From the NCBI GenBank assembly GCA_958417755.1, contig CATZDY010000017.1, positions 1-38,701 of the forward strand: a stretch of DNA of 38,701 bases, written 5' to 3'. The DNA is from an uncultured Peptococcaceae bacterium (GTDB lineage: Bacteria > Bacillota > Desulfotomaculia > Desulfotomaculales > Desulfocucumaceae). Below, piece by piece: positions 32,709 to 38,701 of the stretch. The position numbers and the translations under genes are program-made. A model generated the notes under the pieces. It ran no database searches. It had not been told where the DNA came from and was given only the letters and a program-made list of their open reading frames with translations. How positions within the stretch are numbered: position 1 is the first letter of the stretch; each line of letters starts with the position of its first letter.

Positions 32709-33077
32709 TTACAAATCAAACATTTTTCGTATCTCTTCAATATCATCGGCAGTCATATCTTCACTTTTAAAAAGAGAAACCGCAAGTTCCTTTACGGATC
32801 CGTTATACAGCTTTGTTATGAGGTTTTTGGTTTGCATTTTTTTATATTCCTCTTTGCTAATCAAGGGGGTAAAATAATATACCCTACCTTGTTTTTCAGA
32901 TATAACTGCATTTTTTTCAGTCATTCGCATCAGGAATGTTGCAATGGTATTGTATTTCCATTTGTTGCTTTTCAATCTATGGCAAACTTCTTGCACTTTT
33001 AAAGGCTTATCTGCTTCCCATAAAACTTGCATTATCTCCAACTCTGCTCCGCTGATGTTTGGCATATCATTTTGCAT
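32709..33077 (-). CDS. BlaI/MecI/CopY-family transcriptional repressor
   Basis: A 122-aa protein with the winged-helix pattern of the family (ISGAELEIMQVLWEADKPLKVQEV, then YNTIATFLMRMTEKNAV and GRVYYFTPLISKEEY) and a C-terminal dimerisation helix bundle. Such repressors are inactivated by cleavage by their membrane protease partner, here the M56-LCP fusion encoded 12 bases downstream. Start at 33077 is preferred (GGAGAGAG 5-8 bases upstream; typical N terminus); an in-frame ATG at 33092 lies within the leader. The gene's own promoter is overlapped by a strong inverted repeat. Confidence 0.95.
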   Translation of the reverse strand: MQNDMPNISGAELEIMQVLWEADKPLKVQEVCHRLKSNKWKYNTIATFLMRMTEKNAVISEKQGRVYYFTPLISKEEYKKMQTKNLITKLYNGSVKELAVSLFKSEDMTADDIEEIRKMFDL

Positions 33078-33092
33078 TGTATCTCTCTCCAT

Positions 33093-33145
33093 TCCGACAA
33101 GTGTAGTAGTGAATATATCCTACACTTGTCGGAGTATATTGTCAA
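33093..33145 (-). promoter_or_regulatory. Promoter and operator of the BlaI/M56-LCP operon
   Basis: On the - strand TTGACA (33145-33140), a 17-base spacer and TAGGAT (33122-33117) form a good promoter. A perfect 14-bp inverted repeat, TCCGACAAGTGTAG at 33093-33106 with its complement at 33120-33133, covers the -10 box, spacer and transcript start. Each arm contains ACAAGTGT, itself a small dyad of the ACAnnTGT form recognised by BlaI/MecI-type repressors. So there are probably two repressor sites, giving self-repression. Confidence 0.8.
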
Positions 33146-33435
33146 GAGATCTCTTTAAAATTTTTATATGCTGCTAATACCAAACATGTTGGAAAACTGT
33201 AACCACTGCTCTACTATATGTCCCCTGATTCTCATTGGACCCCCTATTCAACCAATGCCACCAAGCAGAATAGCCAGCACCATGGTTCCCTCACCAGACC
33301 AAGGCCAGAGGCAAGGTTTTGCTGCCAACACCCTTTTCCTTGGCAATAGCGACGATATTTGTGGTTATTTCCTGTAGCCGAATTGACCTAAAAAATAGAC
33401 ACTTATAGCTAAGCGTCCATAGGATGAAAAATGTT
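33146..33435. other. Intergenic stretch with a possible small coding remnant
   Basis: No gene. On the - strand a short piece of coding sense (GEGTMVLAILLGGIG, then a stop and GGPMRIRG) suggests a remnant of a membrane protein, too short to identify. Confidence 0.25.
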
Positions 33436-34218
33436 TTAGTTTTCCAAAAGCTGATGGTATAGGGCAAAATCTCTATCAGTAAAAACATCGAAAATAATCC
33501 GTTGTATGGACTGGTCTTTCTCTAAAAAACGCGATACTGTTTTTACTGCGATTGCTGCTGCCTTATCCTGGGGGAAATGAAATACACCAGTGGAAATACA
33601 ACAAAAGGCAATGGATTGCACCTGGTTCTGCACAGCCAGCTCCAGACAGGATTGATAGCAGCTGGCCAAAAGCGCACAATCCTGTTTCCCCAAAGGACCA
33701 GAAACAATGGGCCCCACTGTGTGCAAAACATATTGACAGGGAAGGTTGTACCCTGGGGTTATCTTAGCGGTTCCAGCCGGTTCTTCATATCCCTGCGCCT
33801 GCATGATTTTATTGCACTGCAGACGTAATTGTATGCCAGCAAAGGAGTGAATGATGTTGTCAATGCAGGAGTGGAGAGGCTGAAAGCAACCGAGCAAGGC
33901 ACTGTTGGCTGCATTCACAATGGCGTCAACCTTCAAGGCAGTGATGTCGCCCTGCCAGAGGACAATGCGGCTATTGGTTCTGGTAGGAAGGAAAGCACTG
34001 CTGTCCACAATGCCGCGCTGTTTGATTTCTTCTGTTAAATAAGCATCTTGTACTTCTAAAAATTCCTGTTTTGCCGGAATCGGAGGGCGTATATTCATCA
34101 AGGAACGCAGGAGTTGCCTTTGTGCTGCTTCTCCTTGGGGAATTTCGATTTCCTGATACTGCGGCATTTCTGCCAATAAAGCTCGGATTAAGTAAATCCT
34201 TCTGTCTTTTTGGGTCAT
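33436..34218 (-). CDS. Zinc-type macrodomain protein, probable protein-ADP-ribose hydrolase
   Basis: A 260-aa protein. An N-terminal helical extension (about 80 residues) precedes a macrodomain: WQGDITALKVDAIVNAANSALLG, then the zinc-binding segment CFQPLHSC (Cys111, His116, Cys118) followed by IDNIIHSFAG, and later the loop ISTGVFHFP. This zinc-macro group removes ADP-ribose from proteins and in some Firmicutes works with a macro-linked sirtuin and lipoate proteins. None of those partners is in this window. The start is supported by AGAGGG 7 bases upstream. The gene appears to stand alone. Confidence 0.93.
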   Translation of the reverse strand: MTQKDRRIYLIRALLAEMPQYQEIEIPQGEAAQRQLLRSLMNIRPPIPAKQEFLEVQDAYLTEEIKQRGIVDSSAFLPTRTNSRIVLWQGDITALKVDAIVNAANSALLGCFQPLHSCIDNIIHSFAGIQLRLQCNKIMQAQGYEEPAGTAKITPGYNLPCQYVLHTVGPIVSGPLGKQDCALLASCYQSCLELAVQNQVQSIAFCCISTGVFHFPQDKAAAIAVKTVSRFLEKDQSIQRIIFDVFTDRDFALYHQLLEN

Positions 34219-34832
34219 GCAGTTCCCTCTTTCTTGTATATTTGTTCCTATATTTCTGATATCTCCTTTTATATTAATAGACTCCCCAAACTGTAAAAAC
34301 GCAAAATTTGCGCTCAGATTGCCCCCAGGTATTGAATGCTATACATTTTTATCGTCATCTGCCGAAATGGGATAAAACAATACTACATAAAACTGATTGC
34401 TAATTTTTGGACAACTCATATTTTTTACTTTAGCTCTCCGAGGGCCCGTCCAAGCTGTGTCCAGCGACTTCTCCCATCATATTTACAATTCTACGGATTT
34501 TTGCTACTTTGGGAAGTAGGCACTTTTCATATCAATAGTTACCTTTTGGTAAGATTTGAGTATTGTAAGGGTTTTGTATGATCTCGTGATCATGCCACCA
34601 TTTGGTATTATGGACAGAATTTCTACAGTACCAGGCAAGCACCTCAAATGAGGATAGGAGTAAGTTTGTACCTGAAAGCATAGAACATTGTTTGCTAATA
34701 AATATGATACAAAGTTTACCTAAAAACATTCCTTACAAAAATCAACTGACAATTTTAGCTTTTTGTCACAAACCTGAGATTTGAGTTGTTATAAGGGTAC
34801 AGCTAGCTGATAAACATAAAAGGAGGTGGCGC
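34219..34832. other. Intergenic stretch between the macrodomain and sigma factor genes
   Basis: About 610 bases with no convincing gene. A GC-richer patch at 34437-34490 stands out from its AT-rich surroundings and may be a relic. Before the sigma gene, TTGTCA near 34762 with TGTTAT after 18 bases is a weak housekeeping-type promoter; I see no clear ECF self-promoter. Confidence 0.35.
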
Positions 34833-35378
34833 ATGAGCAACCCAGAGCTGGGACAAAGGTTTTGCTCTGGCGGAGAAGAAGAACTGGAAGAGATCATCAA
34901 TCTCTACGGCGAAAAATTACTCCGCTATGCAACCGCTATATTATGTGATCATCAAGATGCAGAAGATGTGGTGCAGGAGGTTTTTCTTGCGGCCTATCAA
35001 AGCCGATCCTCTTTTGACGGAAAGAATCTTTCTGCCTGGCTGTATAAAATTACATACAACCGCAGCTTAAATCAATTGAAAAAACGAAAAGTATTTTATT
35101 TTAGCGAAATCCGGGATAAAGGGGTTTTGCCCTCTGAACATATTGGTCTGAGTGATGAAACCCTTCGCGCCCTTAAGCGGCTTAAACCCAAGGAACGGGC
35201 TCTGCTTTACGGGCGGATTATGGAAAAACAGAGTTATGAGGAACTTTCACACCTTTTGGGGCGTTCTCCTGTGGTTTTGCGCAAACAATACGAACGGGCG
35301 AAAAAAAAGCTGGCAGGTTATTTAACTGCCAAGCATCCCCTGGGGTATGGAAAGGAGGAGAAACATGAGTACATTTGA
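34833..35378 (+). CDS. ECF-type RNA polymerase sigma factor
   Basis: A 181-aa sigma-70-family protein with region 2 (LLRYATAILCDHQDAEDVVQEVFLAAY, then WLYKITYNRSLNQLKKRK) and region 4 (LKRLKPKERALLYGRIMEKQSYEELSHLLGRSP, then LRKQYERAKKKL). Length and absence of regions 1 and 3 fit the ECF group. AAAGGAGGTGG stands 5 bases before the ATG. The gene overlaps its downstream neighbour by 14 bases, a common arrangement for a sigma factor and its membrane anti-sigma. Confidence 0.93.
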   Translation: MSNPELGQRFCSGGEEELEEIINLYGEKLLRYATAILCDHQDAEDVVQEVFLAAYQSRSSFDGKNLSAWLYKITYNRSLNQLKKRKVFYFSEIRDKGVLPSEHIGLSDETLRALKRLKPKERALLYGRIMEKQSYEELSHLLGRSPVVLRKQYERAKKKLAGYLTAKHPLGYGKEEKHEYI

Positions 35379-36798
35379 TCAGGATGAACAAATAATTCAT
35401 CATGCCCTCTCCCAAATCACTGTTAAGGCAAACGGGCTTTCCGGGCGGGTCAAAAATGAGTTGAATCAGAAAAATCAGTCCCCCACACCACGGCGGGTAC
35501 CCAGATCCCTGGCCCTGGTGGTGGCCCTATCAGCTGTGTTTGTGATCACTGCCACTGCTGCCACTGCTGCGGCCCTGGGAAATTTTGATTGGTTGCTTGC
35601 GAAAATCAATCCTTCCTTTGGTGAAATTGTTGAGCCAATGGGAATTTCTTGTGAAGACCAGGGAATCCGCCTGGAGGTGCTTGGGGCGCAAAAGTATGAC
35701 AATATGGCAGTTGTTTACCTTTCCTTGCAGGATATCAGTGGGCAAAACAGGCTGACAAAACAAACGGAATTCCGTGATGGGTTCAGTGTGAACATGCCCT
35801 CCCAGAAACAAGTATCCGGTCAAACAACTGAGAACACCACCAGCAGTTGGGGTTGGAAGCAAAACTTGCTCTATTTAGACGAAGAAACCAACACCGCTTA
35901 TTATGAGTTTATTATTACGGTTGACGCAGCTTCCCCATTGTCTAATTCCTTGGAGCTTAGCAGTTTTCTTATATACTTTGATACAAAACAATATGAGCAT
36001 GAACCCATTCCTCTGTCCCTGGCCAGCCTTGGGGAAGCTGAAACAATGCCCTTACCAAAAGACTATATCTTTGGGCATAGCGGTGATACTGGGAATGCTT
36101 TATATCAGGCAACAGCCCTTACCACAGGTTATGATGCTCCCATGCCCCATGGCCAAAAGGACCAGTGGATTTCAAATATCGGTTTTGTAGATGGAAGGCT
36201 TCATGTACAAACAGGAAAACTTTTCAATAAAGAATTTGGAAGCAGTGATTTATCGTTATTCCTTAGGTCTCCGGATGGCCAATTGCTTACATCCGACTAT
36301 GAGTTCATATTCCTGGGGGATGGCAATTCTCATCCCTTTCACCTTAACGGTGATTACGATGACGTTGCTTATAAGTACAGTGAAGCTGTCTTTACTGTTA
36401 GTACAAAAGAATTGGCTGACTACACCCTTTGTTTTACTGGCTCAGTTTCCTCTGGAGTAAAAGGCCACTGGAAGGTAGCGGCAAATCTCAAGGATACCAG
36501 TGAACAAATGCGTATTTGGACAAATGATATTGCTGTTGAAGGCCAACTTTTTCAGCATTTGACCCTCACCCCTTTGGGGCTTCATGTCATGGGTATCTAT
36601 GAAGGAGTTGAATGCACGGCCAGTCTAATGTCCCTGGCAGTTGAAACCACAGATGGCCTTATTCCGCTGGAAGGTGGTGGTGGAGGTTTAGACCCCCAAA
36701 AACAGACCTTTCATTTAAACTGGAGCACAAAAACCCCCTTGGATGTCTCCACTGTTACTGCTCTCATCATCAATGGCACCAGGATTCCCTTGGAATAA
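35365..36798 (+). CDS. DUF4179-type membrane protein, probable anti-sigma factor
   Basis: A 477-aa single-pass protein. A cytoplasmic N-terminal segment of about 50 residues (DEQIIHHALSQITVKANGLSGRVKNEL) is followed by one helix (about 52-72: LALVVALSAVFVITATAATAAA) and a large extracellular beta-rich region, which starts with NFDWLLAKINPSFGEIVEPMG, a pattern I associate with DUF4179 proteins. These genes usually follow ECF sigma genes and probably hold the sigma factor at the membrane. The start at 35365 has AAGGAGGAG directly upstream; an in-frame ATG at 35347 lacks one. Translational overlap with the sigma gene supports equal production. Confidence 0.85.
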   Translation: MSTFDQDEQIIHHALSQITVKANGLSGRVKNELNQKNQSPTPRRVPRSLALVVALSAVFVITATAATAAALGNFDWLLAKINPSFGEIVEPMGISCEDQGIRLEVLGAQKYDNMAVVYLSLQDISGQNRLTKQTEFRDGFSVNMPSQKQVSGQTTENTTSSWGWKQNLLYLDEETNTAYYEFIITVDAASPLSNSLELSSFLIYFDTKQYEHEPIPLSLASLGEAETMPLPKDYIFGHSGDTGNALYQATALTTGYDAPMPHGQKDQWISNIGFVDGRLHVQTGKLFNKEFGSSDLSLFLRSPDGQLLTSDYEFIFLGDGNSHPFHLNGDYDDVAYKYSEAVFTVSTKELADYTLCFTGSVSSGVKGHWKVAANLKDTSEQMRIWTNDIAVEGQLFQHLTLTPLGLHVMGIYEGVECTASLMSLAVETTDGLIPLEGGGGGLDPQKQTFHLNWSTKTPLDVSTVTALIINGTRIPLE

Positions 36799-36888
36799 CA
36801 AAGCAGAAGTATACTGTTAGCAGGAGAATTATCCACCAGCACAAAGGTTCGCTATTTGGTATAAAAGGATATGAGCAAGAAAACATGA

Positions 36889-36935
36889 TTTCCCCAAGCT
36901 AAAAGGTCACTGCCCTTTGGCTTGGGGAAATTTTT
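36889..36935 (+). terminator. Terminator after the sigma/DUF4179 operon
   Basis: TTTCCCCAAGC at 36889-36899 and GCTTGGGGAAA at 36920-36930 form an 11-bp stem, with an inner AAAGG/CCTTT-like pairing, followed by TTTTT. Confidence 0.9.
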
Positions 36936-37215
36936 AACAACCATCATGGTTAAGCTTAGTAAAAACGAATAGGTTGGAAATGTTTTCAGATATCTCTTGA
37001 AACTTAGCTATTTACTTAATACTTTACAACAGAACAGCACTGCTTTATGATAAAAAAACAATATTCTTAATTCGTAGCTTTTAGGTGAATATCCCGGACA
37101 GATTTGACAAAGGCTCTTCCCATGACTTAGCTTCACTATTTTGGGAGTTAGATATGTGATACAATCAATCATTACATAGTCAATGATAACAAATAGGAAT
37201 TGGAAGGAGTATAAG

Positions 37216-37503
37216 ATGCTGACCATAGGAACCATTGTATTTGGGCTGCTTGCCTTGATCCTTCCTGTGGTTTATCTGCAGGATTATCACAAACACGCGG
37301 CTCTATTTTCCATGGGTAGTTTCAGTGCTTGTGCCATCTCAATTGGTATGCTACTTTTTTATCACAACCATCTGGTTAAGATAGAGGATTGGGGAGCACT
37401 TAGGGATACATCCGACGTGGTAGCAGGGGCTTCAGCAATACTCATTGTTTTGACAATCCTACTTAACGTCATTGTATATGGCAAGGAGAAATCAAAAGAA
37501 TAG
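37216..37503 (+). CDS. Small three-helix membrane protein of unknown function
   Basis: A 95-aa protein, start MLTIGTIVFGLLALILPVV, helices at about 3-20, 28-48 and 66-88. The segment LVKIEDWGALRDTSDVV between helices 2 and 3 is a pattern I have seen in short hypothetical proteins of Clostridia. GGAAGGAG 6 bases before the ATG at 37216 sets the start; an in-frame ATG at 37183 has none. Function unknown. Confidence 0.75.
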   Translation: MLTIGTIVFGLLALILPVVYLQDYHKHAALFSMGSFSACAISIGMLLFYHNHLVKIEDWGALRDTSDVVAGASAILIVLTILLNVIVYGKEKSKE

Positions 37504-37583
37504 TCTTGCTAAGAATCCCAACCAAAGAAAAAGTAGCAATATCCCAAAGGGCTTAAAGTGATTGGTAAAAATATTTTTAATCC

Positions 37584-38699
37584 TCATTCCAAAGACCGAA
37601 TGGCCTCTGTGATGCTAACCTTGTTTACTTGATATATTGGACCCAAGGTAGATATATAACCAATGCCCAAGTTAATGGCAATGACTAAAACATAGGGCTG
37701 CCAAGCAAAGAAGTATTGTTTTAAATATAAGGGATAGGGGTTTATATAAGCCCAATATACAAAGATGCAGAGTTGTAGTATAAAGGCAATGCCACAAGCA
37801 AAGAAAGCAGCTATACTGCCATAAGCAATGCCCTCAAATTGAATCATTCTCCGAAATTGCTTATCACTGAGACCAATGGCCTTCATGATGCCATATTCCC
37901 TTGTCCGGGCAAGTAGATTGTAATTCATATTGTTATAGATACTCAAACCACTGATAATGATTAAAATAGCAGCAATGGAATTGCGTAAAGCAGCATATTG
38001 TTTGGAAAATTCCGCTGTGCTTTTTTGCCAGTCCAATTCATCCTTTAGCAAGGTGCCTGGAATGGTTTCAGATAGTGCTTGCAACCTTTGCTTTAACTCT
38101 TGGTACTCAGCCTCAGTGGCATTCTCCTTCATGTCAATGCTGATAATCCGATATCCTGTTTGCCCTGTCAGGGTTTGAAAATCATTTTGACTCAGCAACA
38201 CATAGGGGGCACAAGGAGTACCCAAGTGAAACTCATCTTGAATGGGCAAATCTTCAATGATACCCGTGATGGTCACTTCTTTGCTGCTATATAAATCTTT
38301 ATATTTTTCATAGTCAGTTATGAGAGGATAATTTTCCATGGATTGCTCATAACCTCGTTTAGGATAGCTTATTTTGAGGGAATGTCCCACCTTTAGGTTT
38401 ATGACGGGTTCCCGTTTATTCTCCCCTGTGGGATCAAAAGAACTTCCTTTTTTTGTTACCTTGGGCACATATAAAATCCCTTGTATCTGAGGAGAGGTAG
38501 GGTCAGGAATGCTACCAGCAACCAAGCTCCTTTGTAATATCTTTCGTTCATCCTCTGGTAAACCCAGGACAGTATTGGGGATTAAGATATTCCCTTGCTC
38601 ATTGCTAAAGACAAATCCACTTTTTCCTTGCACAGGTATTTTAGATTGCAACCTTAAGTCCATGGTCCTTTTTTGCATTTCTTGCAAATAGTTTTCACC
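37584..38699 (-). CDS. FtsX-type ABC transporter permease, C-terminal part (cut by window edge)
   Basis: At least 372 residues, open at the right edge. A long extracellular domain (through about residue 225 of the visible part; IRSLE ends the protein) is followed by an FtsX domain: LRNSIAAILIIISGLSIYNNMNYN, RTREYGIMKAIGLSDKQFRRMI, two further helices, then VNKVSITEAIRSLE. The EYGIMKAIGLSDKQ motif is the coupling helix of MacB/BceB-like permeases. The extracellular part is unlike that of the permease at 16362-18677, so this is not a duplicate. A TTG at 38687 could be misread as the start; the frame runs on past it. Confidence 0.9.
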   Translation of the reverse strand, partial: GENYLQEMQKRTMDLRLQSKIPVQGKSGFVFSNEQGNILIPNTVLGLPEDERKILQRSLVAGSIPDPTSPQIQGILYVPKVTKKGSSFDPTGENKREPVINLKVGHSLKISYPKRGYEQSMENYPLITDYEKYKDLYSSKEVTITGIIEDLPIQDEFHLGTPCAPYVLLSQNDFQTLTGQTGYRIISIDMKENATEAEYQELKQRLQALSETIPGTLLKDELDWQKSTAEFSKQYAALRNSIAAILIIISGLSIYNNMNYNLLARTREYGIMKAIGLSDKQFRRMIQFEGIAYGSIAAFFACGIAFILQLCIFVYWAYINPYPLYLKQYFFAWQPYVLVIAINLGIGYISTLGPIYQVNKVSITEAIRSLE

Positions 38700-38701
38700 A
38701 A

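Noticed and set aside
34437..34490. GC-richer patch with some coding sense on the - strand
   Set aside because: Too short, and no frame or family could be supported.
37584..38699. The right-edge permease as a duplicate of the permease at 16362-18677
   Set aside because: Both are FtsX proteins, but their extracellular domains and lengths differ and they share only the coupling-helix motif.
1..38701. CRISPR array, tRNA, rRNA, T-box or other riboswitch
   Set aside because: No regularly spaced repeats, tRNA T-arm patterns or T-box-type GGTGGNACCGCG elements were found on reading both strands.

Overview
The window is low-GC DNA from a Gram-positive anaerobe, most likely a member of the Clostridia. 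Supporting signs are AGGAGG-type ribosome binding sites, several lipobox lipoproteins, strong hairpin/T-tract terminators, a BlaI/BlaR1-type pair, a two-component system next to an ABC exporter, an ECF sigma/DUF4179-type pair, and a TTG-initiated large serine recombinase. No rRNA, tRNA or CRISPR array was seen. The window opens inside a hybrid sensor kinase gene (+) and closes inside an FtsX-type ABC permease gene (-).

Left part (1-11.3 kb): receiver end of a hybrid kinase; a coiled-coil lipoprotein; a TnpB-like gene (-) whose three RuvC catalytic positions all appear to be substituted; then a 503-bp segment bounded by 25-bp inverted repeats that carries an outward promoter and looks like an invertible switch for the TnpB-like gene. 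Next come a decayed gene, an AsnB-type asparagine synthetase with Ser in place of the catalytic Cys2, a decayed PfkB-type kinase, a lipoprotein that fuses two different solute-binding modules, a stand-alone HPt protein, serC and a 126-aa unknown gene. The hybrid kinase receiver and the HPt protein could belong to one multistep phosphorelay, with the double binding lipoprotein as a possible input.

Middle part (11.3-25 kb): a small ribbon-helix-helix gene divergent from the 126-aa gene across a 27-bp perfect palindrome; nitroreductase (-); a dead GNAT gene; an atypical SDR; a membrane-anchored unknown; a SAM methyltransferase; a response regulator/kinase/ABC ATPase/ABC permease cluster on the - strand that resembles intramembrane-sensing antimicrobial-peptide detoxification modules; a second dead GNAT gene; a small basic protein with a terminator-like hairpin inside its coding sequence; and a 7TM-PAS-GGDEF protein.

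Right part (25-38.7 kb): the C-terminal third of an FeoB ferrous iron transporter, cut exactly where a large serine recombinase gene ends; several exported or membrane-anchored unknowns; a BlaI repressor with a clear operator/promoter and a partner that fuses an M56 metalloprotease to an LCP (LytR-CpsA-Psr) domain; a zinc-type macrodomain hydrolase; an ECF sigma factor translationally overlapped with a DUF4179-type membrane protein; a small three-helix membrane protein; and a truncated ABC permease.

The most interesting candidate system is the nuclease-dead TnpB-like protein together with the apparent promoter-inversion switch at 3234-3736. In the orientation seen here the promoter faces away from the gene into a terminator, and a strong terminator stands in front of the gene. 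Inverting the segment would put the promoter directly upstream of the gene and remove that terminator.
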